This document shows, piece after piece, positions 6,373 through 13,403 of a stretch of 16,195 nt of DNA. The stretch covers positions 1 through 16,195 of the forward strand of contig JAJRSN010000185.1 of NCBI GenBank assembly GCA_024278715.1. The letters are read 5' to 3'. The first letter of the stretch is position 1. Each line of letters starts with the position of its first letter. The position numbers and the translations under genes were made by a program. The stretch comes from Calditrichota bacterium. GTDB lineage: Bacteria; Calditrichota; Calditrichia; Calditrichales; Calditrichaceae. The notes beneath the pieces are model-generated. The model was not told the DNA's origin and did no database searches. It saw only the letters and a list, made by a program, of their open reading frames with translations.

Positions 6373-8151
6373 ATTAAACCTATTAATCCCATAAAATCTT
6401 ATCGCTTTATCGGTTTTTTTATTGTCTTCAACCTGAGCTTTGTTTTCGGGCAGATACCGGATCTTACCACGTTTCGCGTTCCCGGTCAGTTCAATTCGGA
6501 TTTTTACAAACAGGTCAATACCTACAACTGGGTCGGCACTTTTGCCATGAAAAACCAGGCGTTCACCCGTTTCAACTGGTACGTTAAAGAACGCTTCCAG
6601 AGCAATCTGTTAATTCCGGCTGAAGGAAATAAAAAATGGAAAGACGAACACCTTCTCGACGGACTGATCTACTTAAACTACAATTCGTTTAAAAGCGGAC
6701 TCTATTTCAATAGCTGGTATCAAAGCGATAAGCAGGTTTCTTTGAACAATCAGTTTGGCAACCATCGTATGGGATTGTTTACGCAGAACAAAGCCGGAAA
6801 GTATTTGACGCTTTCGCCGTATCTGGGATATCAGTACTCTAAAAACCGCACCCATGTTGACTGGGGCTGGGATACCGGCATGCAGCTTAAAGTAAATCGC
6901 TTTAAACTGAGCAATTACACAACCAATCTGAATTTTGCGACCAACTATGATATTTATCCCGCAAGACGAAATGTCGAATACGATCTAACCACTCATTTCA
7001 GCACGCGTTTTTCCGATTTCAGCTCCGATTCGCTTTTCGTCCGCTGGAACGATCTTTCCAAAGAGTACTATGTCGCGGATTCCATCGAACAGGTGACCAT
7101 CAATGAGCGCGAAATTCAGAATAAACTTTTTTACAATTTTAATCCCGCCAACCGTCTTCTTTTCCAGACGCGCCTGCAATCCCGCAATATCTCCTATTTT
7201 AACGGGCGATCCATTTTTCTTTTTGAGAACTATTTAAGATTTCTGCATCTCGGCAGACGGCTCAATTTTTTATTCACCTTCCGAACCTCGGATGAAACAC
7301 AGGATAACGCCGGAACATATACCGACAGCCGAACACAACAAAGCACCTTTAACATGAATTTTGATTACCGCTTCAATAACCGTCATAAGCTGATGCTAAA
7401 TCTCGCCTATGTTAAATTGCAATACGACACTCCGGATTCTGTAGTTAACAACGACGATCGGGACGAACAACGTTTTGTGGCTAACGTAAAATATTCGTGG
7501 AAATTGAGTCCCATACTCATCGTTGAATGGGTGGCTTACGCTTATCTGTTCCATCAAATTTACATCTTCAGGGAACGGAGTCTTAATAATAATTGGAACC
7601 GGATTTACAAACTGAATCCCCGCATTCTTTACAATTGGGGACCCGTCTCAAATCGATTGAGCACAGAGGTTTTAGCCAATTACACTGTTTACGATTTTGA
7701 TAATTTGTTCTCCGAGCCGCGAAGTTTTGTGTTCAGAAAATACACTCTCACCGACTCTCTGGTTTTGCGCTACATGACCCATCAATACGCCGGAAGTTTT
7801 TTTCGGTTAGAATTAGAAGACAAAGGAAGTTTTTATTCAAAAGAATTCGCGCAACAGGTTCTACAGTCGTATCAGACCGAATTTTTAACCTTTTTTTTAA
7901 GGAACAAACATTTTCTGTTCTTTCAATTGGAGATAGGCTACACCTATTACCGGCGCCGCGAATGGCGTTACGCTCCTTCCAAAACGCTGAACAGAGTTTT
8001 AACCAACGCGGGTCCCTATTTTGATTTATCGTACAATATTTTTCCCAGAATAACCTTTTCCGCTTCTACTTCGTTCATTAAAATAACGGACAGCAAACGG
8101 GTCGGTTCAAACTACATAACCGGCAAATTGAAATTAAATTACTATTTTTAG
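6373..8151 (+). CDS. Putative outer-membrane beta-barrel protein with non-AUG start
   Basis: I do not recognise a named family. The reading frame is rich in alternating aromatic and polar strands, with many Tyr, Phe, Asn and Arg residues, and ends in LKLNYYF. A terminal Phe is typical of outer-membrane barrels. The first ATG in frame (6547) has no ribosome binding site and would skip clear coding sequence. The frame is open back to a stop at 6319. Translation upstream gives KPINPIKSYRFIGFFIVF followed by NLSFVFG and then QIPDL, a good Sec signal peptide cleaved before Gln. No ATG, GTG or TTG codon occurs there. AAGGA (6359-6363) sits 9 nt before ATT 6373 and 6 nt before ATC 6370, so an AUU (or AUC) start beside the ftsB-like stop is likely. 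With ATT 6373 the protein is 592 residues. The presence of the protein is sure; the exact start is moderate; barrel topology is inferred. Confidence 0.75.
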   Translation: MKPINPIKSYRFIGFFIVFNLSFVFGQIPDLTTFRVPGQFNSDFYKQVNTYNWVGTFAMKNQAFTRFNWYVKERFQSNLLIPAEGNKKWKDEHLLDGLIYLNYNSFKSGLYFNSWYQSDKQVSLNNQFGNHRMGLFTQNKAGKYLTLSPYLGYQYSKNRTHVDWGWDTGMQLKVNRFKLSNYTTNLNFATNYDIYPARRNVEYDLTTHFSTRFSDFSSDSLFVRWNDLSKEYYVADSIEQVTINEREIQNKLFYNFNPANRLLFQTRLQSRNISYFNGRSIFLFENYLRFLHLGRRLNFLFTFRTSDETQDNAGTYTDSRTQQSTFNMNFDYRFNNRHKLMLNLAYVKLQYDTPDSVVNNDDRDEQRFVANVKYSWKLSPILIVEWVAYAYLFHQIYIFRERSLNNNWNRIYKLNPRILYNWGPVSNRLSTEVLANYTVYDFDNLFSEPRSFVFRKYTLTDSLVLRYMTHQYAGSFFRLELEDKGSFYSKEFAQQVLQSYQTEFLTFFLRNKHFLFFQLEIGYTYYRRREWRYAPSKTLNRVLTNAGPYFDLSYNIFPRITFSASTSFIKITDSKRVGSNYITGKLKLNYYF

Positions 8152-8189
8152 GCATATCTCGAAAAGCGCAGGATTGTTAAGGGGATATT

Positions 8190-8245
8190 GGTTAAGGGTT
8201 AAGGGTTAAGCGGGCGAGAGTTACCGGCTTCCGGTTACTGGTTGT
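8190..8245 (+). repeat. Heptamer array, GGTTAAG x3 with degenerate continuation
   Basis: Three perfect GGTTAAG units fill 8190-8210. In the same 7-bp register, degenerate units follow to 8245, including CGGTTAC (8232-8238) and TGGTTGT (8239-8245). The pair GTTACCG and GTTACTG is spaced by exactly 14 bp. Confidence 0.8.
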
Positions 8246-8250
8246 TTTTC

Positions 8251-8314
8251 GTTAAAAGTATAAGCGGCTTCTCCGGTCAGCGTAATGCGTAATGCGTAAT
8301 GCGTAATGAGTTAT
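8251..8314 (+). repeat. Heptamer array, GCGTAAT x4
   Basis: Four perfect GCGTAAT units fill 8280-8307, followed by the degenerate unit GAGTTAT (8308-8314). Upstream, GTTAAAA (8251-8257) and GTATAAG (8258-8264) fit the 7-bp spacing. The unit, read as GTAATGC, matches the GTRAYNN type seen at 4378-4419. Confidence 0.8.
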
Positions 8315-8415
8315 CTTCATCATCGCTCAAAATCTTAAATAATTCAGCCAAGTTATTTTTCGGAAAATAAAAAAGCATTTACTTCCTAACAACAAACATT
8401 TTACTATTTTCTGAA

Positions 8416-8526
8416 TACTACCTACTACGCCTTTCTGCTCTCTGCTTTCTGCTTTGGCAACCTGTTTTATTTTGTATTTTGTATTTTTTATTACTCATCA
8501 CGCGTAACGGCTTTCTGCTTTCTCTT
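8416..8526 (-). repeat. Mosaic of heptamer arrays (CTTTCTG and TATTTTG types)
   Basis: ATACTAC and CTACTAC (8416-8429) are followed by CTTTCTG, CTCTCTG and CTTTCTG (8431-8451). TTTGTAT is repeated at 8471-8477 and 8478-8484, with a related unit on either side. TACTCAT and CACGCGT (8492-8505) come next, and TTCTGCT and TTCTCTT (8513-8526) close the tract. All steps are 7 bp in one register although the unit sequence changes. On the minus strand, 8494-8526 reads as GAGAAAGC, GAAAGCCGTTAC and GCGTGATGAG, like 4359-4412. Confidence 0.75.
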
Positions 8527-8550
8527 TTTTCATTTTTCTTACCCATCACG

Positions 8551-8622
8551 CCTTTGTTACTTTGTCACTTTGTCACTCTGTTACTCTGTTACTCTGTTAC
8601 TCTGTCACTTTGCCCCTCTCTC
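8551..8622 (-). repeat. Octamer array, ACTYTGTY x8-9
   Basis: Eight-base units run without interruption. ACTTTGTC lies at 8559-8566 and 8567-8574; ACTCTGTT is then repeated three times from 8575; degenerate units follow to 8622. CCTTTGTT (8551-8558) is the first partial match. The plus strand is pyrimidine-rich. On the minus strand the unit reads GTAACAGA or GTGACAAA, i.e. the GTRAY core of the heptamer family with one extra base. Confidence 0.85.
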
Positions 8623-8740
8623 ACTCGTCACGTTCCCGGCTTTCTTAGAATAAATATTAGCTAAAATGAATATTTAAATAGCCGTACTAACATTTTAAAA
8701 ATCAAACGATTAAATTGGTTGAAAAACAGGTCGTTTTGTG

Positions 8741-8770
8741 TTGCTTTTAGTTAGCATTGCTTGTTATATT
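8741..8770 (+). promoter_or_regulatory. Putative pruA promoter
   Basis: TTGCTT (8741-8746) and TATATT (8765-8770) are spaced by 18 bp and lie about 55 bp before the pruA start. The TTATATT core matches the element before the YdfG-like gene. Confidence 0.5.
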
Positions 8771-8825
8771 GCGAACGATCGATACAGAAATTACAAACAT
8801 CCTCTAACAAAAAAGGAGGTCGATT

Positions 8826-10457
8826 ATGTCGAACGCATATTTTAAAGTGCCGGCACCAGCCAACGAACCTGTTTTTGATTATGCGCCAGGAACACCGGAA
8901 CGCAAAGCTTTAAAGAATAAATTGGAAGAATTGCAATCCAGTGAAATTGAAGTTCCTTTGATTATCGGCGGAAAAGAGATATTCACCGGTAAAACTGCCG
9001 AAATGCGCGCTCCGCACAATCATAAAATCAAATTGGGAGTTTTTCACAAAGCAGGTCCCGAAGAAGTAAAAATGGCAATCGAGGCTGCTTTAAAAGCCCG
9101 CAAAGCCTGGGCGGAAATGCCCTGGGAACATCGCGTTTCAATCTTTTTAAAAGCCGCCGAATTGCTGTCCGGACCGTGGCGCTACACGTTGAACGCTTCT
9201 ACCATGCTCGGGCAGTCCAAAACCGCCTATCAAAGCGAAATCGATGCCGTGGCGGAATTGGCAGACTTCTGGCGTTTTAATTCATATTTTATGACGCAAA
9301 TAATGTCCGATCAGCCCTATTCGCCGAAGGGATTCTGGAATCGCACGGAATATCGTCCTTTGGAAGGATTTATTTTTGCCGTAACGCCGTTCAACTTTAC
9401 CTCTATTGCCGGCAACCTTCCCACCGCTCCGGCAATTGTGGGAAATGTTGTTTTGTGGAAGCCCGCTTCAAGCGCCGTTTATTCCGCCTATTTTATTATG
9501 AAGTTATTGAAAGAAGCCGGTTTACCTGACGGCGTTATTAATTTTATTCCCGGGAGCGGCGCTCAGGTGGGCAATCCTGTGCTGGAAAGCGAACATTTGT
9601 CGGGCATCCACTTTACGGGTTCCACGGCTACCTTCCAAAGCATGTGGAAAAAAGTCGGCGAAAATATTCAAAAAATGAAATACTACCCGCGTATCGTCGG
9701 CGAGACCGGCGGCAAGGATTTTATCTTTGTTCACAAATCCGCCAAAGTAAAACCGTTGGTCGTTGCAGCCATCCGCGGCGCCTTTGAATATCAGGGACAA
9801 AAATGTTCCGCCGCTTCCAGAATGTACATTCCTGAATCGTTGTGGACCGAGTTTAAAGAGCAATACGTTGAAGAAGTTAAAAAAATCCGCCTGGGCGAAC
9901 CCACGGATTTCCGCAATTTTATGACCGCAATAATCGATAAAGCCGCATTCGAGAGCATCGTCTCGTACATCGAATACGCTAAAAATTCGGATGAAGCCGA
10001 AATCATCACCGGCGGAAACTACGACGATTCCAGGGGTTATTTTATTGAACCGACCACTATCGTAACCGCTAATCCAAGATTCAAAACAATGGAGGAAGAG
10101 ATTTTTGGACCGGTGTTAACGATTTACGTCTATCCGGATGATAAGTTTGACGAAACGCTAAAATTGTGCGACACCACATCGCCTTACGGATTAACGGGCG
10201 CCATCTGGGCTCAGGATCGCGAAGCGTTGAGAATTATGTCCGACAGATTACGAAACGCAGCCGGAAATTTTTACATTAACGACAAACCCACCGCGGCGGT
10301 AGTCGGTCAGCAGCCTTTCGGCGGAAGCCGCGCTTCTGGAACAAATGATAAAGCAGGAAGCGCCATGAATATTCTGCGCTGGATGAGCGTACGCTCTATC
10401 AAAGAGACCATGGTGCCGCCCGAAGATTGGACTTATCCTTTTATGAAGGATAAATAA
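8826..10457 (+). CDS. pruA: L-glutamate gamma-semialdehyde (1-pyrroline-5-carboxylate) dehydrogenase
   Basis: This cytosolic NAD+-dependent enzyme oxidises L-glutamate 5-semialdehyde (from P5C) to glutamate, the second step of proline catabolism. The 543-residue protein is the stand-alone long-form P5CDH also found in mitochondria and Bacteroidetes, not the bifunctional PutA. The N-terminal extension VFDYAPGTPERKALKNKLEEL is typical of that subfamily. Visible active-site parts are FNFTSIAGN, the cofactor segment LWKPASSAVYSA, FTGST, Glu293 in GETGGKD, and the nucleophile Cys327 in YQGQKCSA. EEIFGPVL and the C-terminal PFGGSRASGTND complete the aldehyde dehydrogenase fold. The start ATG 8826 has a near-perfect AAAGGAGGT site. 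No proline dehydrogenase (putB) gene is adjacent. A strong terminator follows, so the gene is probably monocistronic. Confidence 0.97.
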   Translation: MSNAYFKVPAPANEPVFDYAPGTPERKALKNKLEELQSSEIEVPLIIGGKEIFTGKTAEMRAPHNHKIKLGVFHKAGPEEVKMAIEAALKARKAWAEMPWEHRVSIFLKAAELLSGPWRYTLNASTMLGQSKTAYQSEIDAVAELADFWRFNSYFMTQIMSDQPYSPKGFWNRTEYRPLEGFIFAVTPFNFTSIAGNLPTAPAIVGNVVLWKPASSAVYSAYFIMKLLKEAGLPDGVINFIPGSGAQVGNPVLESEHLSGIHFTGSTATFQSMWKKVGENIQKMKYYPRIVGETGGKDFIFVHKSAKVKPLVVAAIRGAFEYQGQKCSAASRMYIPESLWTEFKEQYVEEVKKIRLGEPTDFRNFMTAIIDKAAFESIVSYIEYAKNSDEAEIITGGNYDDSRGYFIEPTTIVTANPRFKTMEEEIFGPVLTIYVYPDDKFDETLKLCDTTSPYGLTGAIWAQDREALRIMSDRLRNAAGNFYINDKPTAAVVGQQPFGGSRASGTNDKAGSAMNILRWMSVRSIKETMVPPEDWTYPFMKDK

Positions 10458-10464
10458 TCGCTTG

Positions 10465-10494
10465 AAACGGGGCTTTAAAGCCCCGTTTTTTTTT
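10465..10494 (+). terminator. Strong rho-independent terminator after pruA
   Basis: The arm AAACGGGGCTTT (10465-10476) is followed directly by its perfect complement (10477-10488) and a run of T to 10494. A 4-base turn is expected at the centre. It begins 7 bp after the pruA stop. Confidence 0.92.
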
Positions 10495-10499
10495 GTCGA

Positions 10500-10529
10500 T
10501 TGTTTGTTATTTTATTGCGGATTTATTAT
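10500..10529 (+). promoter_or_regulatory. Possible promoter for lptD
   Basis: TTGTTT (10500-10505) and TATTAT (10524-10529) are spaced by 18 bp, immediately after the pruA terminator. The leader to lptD would be about 210 nt. The region is AT-rich, so chance matches are likely. Apart from this and the short frame at 10694, the gap 10495-10749 shows nothing that I can support. Confidence 0.3.
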
Positions 10530-10693
10530 TTTCTCGCCATCCGGCGCGCCAAAAAAGCGCGAATTACAAAGACCGTACATTTTTACGAAACAGACGCCTG
10601 TGCTTTTTCGTAATCAATAATCGGTTAAAGAATTCTGTAAAAACAAAAATACATCTCAGCACGGATTCTCCGGAATCGCGGGAAATTGACACA

Positions 10694-10753
10694 ATGAATA
10701 ACTCCGGACAACTTAAAGTGATTACCAAAGATCAGCGGATTAATTCCTTATGA
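10694..10753 (+). CDS. Possible 19-codon leader peptide overlapping the lptD start
   Basis: ATG 10694 opens a 19-codon frame (MNNSGQLKVITKDQRINSL) whose TGA overlaps the lptD ATG as ATGA. The lptD start has no Shine-Dalgarno sequence, so translation coupled to this short frame would explain how ribosomes reach it. The short frame's own ribosome binding site is weak (GGGA about 12 nt upstream). The frame is open further upstream but contains no other ATG. It matches no family that I know. This could be a chance overlap. Confidence 0.25.
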   Translation: MNNSGQLKVITKDQRINSL

Positions 10754-13311
10754 AATTGATTTGGCAAATCTTACCGATATTTCTCTGTTTCTCTTTTGTC
10801 CGGAGTCAAAATACTCTCGCCGATAGCACCAACGCCATGGCTGACTCGCTTAAGGCTGATTCCGTAGCCGTCGATTCCGCGAAGTTTCAAAAAAAATCTT
10901 CCGGTGAAATAAAGGGTCCCATCAAATATCAGGCAGATTTTATTTCTCTTGCCGACAGCGGCAATGTAATTGAGTTAATCGGAAACGCGCATTTAAAATA
11001 CCTGAATATGGAGCTCACCGCAGCCTACATCCGCTTAAATCAAAAAGAGAAAATGCTTTTTGCTTCGGGGCTTGCCGATTCCATGACCGCTGACAGCACT
11101 CCTGTAATCCGCGGCAAGCCTGTTTTCAAAGACCGCGGACAGGATCCCATTACCGGCGATCAAATCGAATACAATTTTTCGACCAAGCGCGGTCGGGTTA
11201 CCATGGGCAAAACGCAGATGGAACCCGGCTATTACCGCGGCAAAAATATTTACAGGATTGCGGACAGCACACTTTTGGTGCGGGACGGAATTTTTACTTC
11301 TTGTGAATACATCGATCATCCTCACTATTACTTCCAGAGCGAACGTATTCGCATTAAAGTAAAAGACAAAATCATCGCCCGCCCGATCACGTTTTACATT
11401 GCAGATATTCCGCTTGCCTGGTTTCCCTTCGGCGTGTTCCCAAACAAACGGGGCCGTCATTCGGGAATTGTGATTCCAAAATATGGCGAAGGCGCTTCAA
11501 CCGGTCGTTTTTTAAGGGGCTTTGGTTACTATTGGGCGCCAAACGATTATTTTGACGCTTCGTTTTTAATGGACTTTTACGACCGCATCGGATTCGCTTA
11601 CCGCTCCACCGTGCGCTACAATATTCGCTACAAATTGAACGGTCGCATTAGCGGAGAGTACTTCCCGCGCGATCCGACCACGGGCAAAAAGGTCGAGCGC
11701 TGGCGTTTAAGATTTAACCATCAGCAAGTGATCGATCCCACGTTGAGGATTTCGGGCAGCGGCTCATTTACCAGCGATAAACAATTTGCGCGTCAACTTT
11801 CCGCAAACATGAGAGATCGCCTCAATCAAAATATCACATCGCACTTAACCATCAGTAAACGGTGGAAAAATCAGGCAAGTTTAACCCTGAGCGCATCGAG
11901 AAACGAAAATTTGCAAACCGGTAGCACTTCTTACACCCTGCCCAATCTGTCGCTTAATTACCCCACTCTCAATTTGTTCGAAGCATTTACGGGGAAAAAA
12001 GTAGGCGCTAAACGGCAATGGTATCAAAACATCTATTTTCGTTTCAATTCGCAGGCTATCCGTCGCGGTTCAAAAATCGTGAAAGACGACAGCACGTTCT
12101 CCACATCATCCACGCAGGGCGCGCGACATCAATTAGGATTTTCTTCTTCCATGAAGATCTTTCGTTTTTTTAACATAACACCCAGGGTTGACATAACCGA
12201 GGATTGGGTTGACGAAATAGTTACCGCTAAATATGATCCCGATTCCAAAAAAATCATTGGAAAAAAGAAAAAACAGTTCGCCGCCCGGCACACATTCAGA
12301 ACAGGCGTAGGCTTAAAAACCACGTTGTACGGTTTATTTGAACCAAATATCGGTCCTCTTAAATTTATTCGGCACAAAATCGATCCTTCAGTTTCTTTTA
12401 GCTATACGCCCGATTTCTCATCGCCGTTTTACGGTTATTTTACCCGCATCGACACAAACGGGGTCATTACCAAATCCGATAAGTTTAAATATTCCGCTTA
12501 CGGCGGCACTCCGACCTCGCGCAATCAAAGATTAAGTTTCAGCGTAAGTAATTTCTTTCAGGGTAAGCTAATCGATAAAGATGGAAAAGAGAAAAAGATC
12601 GATCTTTTAACAGCCAACTTTTCTTCAAATTACAATTTTCTGGCGGATAGCCTGAAATGGGGCAATATTTCGGGAAATTTCAGAACAAGAATTATGGGAA
12701 GAACTTTCAGTTTCAGAACCGTCCACACCCTTTACAGGTTAAATAAAAAAAATCAACGGATTAACAAATTCAACAGCATGCCGACCCTGCTTTATTTAAA
12801 CACCTCTTTTAATTTACGATTGACTGAAAAAACGTTCAGAAAAAAAGAGAAGAAGAGCGACAATCAAAAGGCTCAGCTCGACTCGTTGAAAAAGCGGGAA
12901 GCACGGGAAGGTATTTTAAGCACTCAGCTCCTTAATGTGGATGACGAAAATTATATCAATCAGGCAAAAAAGATCAATATTCCCTGGTCGCTTTCGTTTA
13001 ATTTAACCTATTCTTACGACCGTACAAGAGACACGGAGAACCGGCATCGCTTCGGTTTAACTTCCAATGCCAGCGTTCAATTAACGAAGAATTGGAAAAT
13101 AAGTTGGAGCGCCGTCTTCGATGTAAAAAATATGGATATCGCTTCACAAAATTTCAGTATTTACCGCGACCTGCATTGCTGGGAAATGTCTTTTAACTGG
13201 CAGCCCGAAATAGGTTACTACTTTTTTCAGATCAATATTAAAGCAAGCGCCTTGCAGGATATTAAAGTCACCAAACGGACAAGCAGCGCTCTACGGTACA
13301 GCGGTTATTAA
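10750..13311 (+). CDS. lptD: LPS-assembly protein LptD (outer-membrane translocon barrel)
   Basis: LptD inserts lipopolysaccharide into the outer leaflet of the outer membrane, with the lipoprotein LptE as its plug. The 853-residue protein has a signal peptide (1-19, FSFVRS before Gln). A low-complexity Asp/Ser linker follows, then an LptA/OstA-like beta-taco domain (about 57-225), then a large barrel. Conserved LptD features are DPITGDQIEYNFSTKRGRV, Cys185 in FTSCEYIDHPHYYFQ, and IPLAWFPFGVFP followed by SGIVIPKYGEG. The C-terminal DLHCWEMSFNWQPEIGYYF is typical of the form in Bacteroidetes and relatives. Apart from one Cys in the signal peptide, I see only Cys185 and Cys810. The start ATG 10750 overlaps a short upstream frame and lacks a Shine-Dalgarno sequence. 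No lptE, lptA or lptC gene is adjacent. Confidence 0.93.
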   Translation: MKLIWQILPIFLCFSFVRSQNTLADSTNAMADSLKADSVAVDSAKFQKKSSGEIKGPIKYQADFISLADSGNVIELIGNAHLKYLNMELTAAYIRLNQKEKMLFASGLADSMTADSTPVIRGKPVFKDRGQDPITGDQIEYNFSTKRGRVTMGKTQMEPGYYRGKNIYRIADSTLLVRDGIFTSCEYIDHPHYYFQSERIRIKVKDKIIARPITFYIADIPLAWFPFGVFPNKRGRHSGIVIPKYGEGASTGRFLRGFGYYWAPNDYFDASFLMDFYDRIGFAYRSTVRYNIRYKLNGRISGEYFPRDPTTGKKVERWRLRFNHQQVIDPTLRISGSGSFTSDKQFARQLSANMRDRLNQNITSHLTISKRWKNQASLTLSASRNENLQTGSTSYTLPNLSLNYPTLNLFEAFTGKKVGAKRQWYQNIYFRFNSQAIRRGSKIVKDDSTFSTSSTQGARHQLGFSSSMKIFRFFNITPRVDITEDWVDEIVTAKYDPDSKKIIGKKKKQFAARHTFRTGVGLKTTLYGLFEPNIGPLKFIRHKIDPSVSFSYTPDFSSPFYGYFTRIDTNGVITKSDKFKYSAYGGTPTSRNQRLSFSVSNFFQGKLIDKDGKEKKIDLLTANFSSNYNFLADSLKWGNISGNFRTRIMGRTFSFRTVHTLYRLNKKNQRINKFNSMPTLLYLNTSFNLRLTEKTFRKKEKKSDNQKAQLDSLKKREAREGILSTQLLNVDDENYINQAKKINIPWSLSFNLTYSYDRTRDTENRHRFGLTSNASVQLTKNWKISWSAVFDVKNMDIASQNFSIYRDLHCWEMSFNWQPEIGYYFFQINIKASALQDIKVTKRTSSALRYSGY

Positions 13312-13403
13312 GCAAAAACTTTAAGGTAGAGTTTAAGAAGGGGTAAAGTCAGAAATATAGGAATTTGAAACCGCAAACAGTTTCTCAATATTAAATATTT
13401 TTG

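Larger units (their letters stand above)
8152..8825. other. Long intergenic region dominated by short tandem repeats
   Basis: This 674-bp gap between the barrel protein and pruA holds several period-7 arrays and one period-8 array, listed separately. Repeats at 8190-8314 are oriented one way (GGTTAAG, GCGTAAT). Those at 8416-8622 make sense as the complement of the GTRAYNN family. An AT-rich unstructured section (8315-8415) divides them. The last 180 bp has a putative promoter and an excellent ribosome binding site for pruA. The open frame at 8479-8664 is low-complexity repeat sequence, not a gene. Confidence 0.7.

Noticed and set aside
6547..8151. Barrel-protein gene starting at ATG 6547
   Set aside because: There is no ribosome binding site, and it would remove a clear signal peptide and conserved-looking coding sequence directly upstream in the same frame.
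8190..8210. GGTTAAG x3 as telomere-like or origin repeats
   Set aside because: Only three copies, in the interior of the sequence, next to other heptamers of different sequence; no dnaA or replication gene nearby.
8190..8622. Repeat tract as a CRISPR array
   Set aside because: Units are 7-8 bp with no spacers and no cas genes nearby.
8479..8664. Open frame of 61 codons with a Leu/Ser/Thr-rich product
   Set aside because: It lies entirely in the period-7 and period-8 repeats; the product is just the repeat translated, with no ribosome binding site.
10493..10753. Open frame of 86 codons before lptD, read from a TTG
   Set aside because: The TTG lies in the T-run of the pruA terminator and has no ribosome binding site. 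Only the last 19 codons from ATG 10694 are kept, as a low-confidence entry.
13312..13403. Bidirectional terminator between lptD and the TPR gene
   Set aside because: GAAAC/GTTTC and AATATT/AATATT pairings are only 5-6 bp, AT-rich and lack clean T-runs after the stem.
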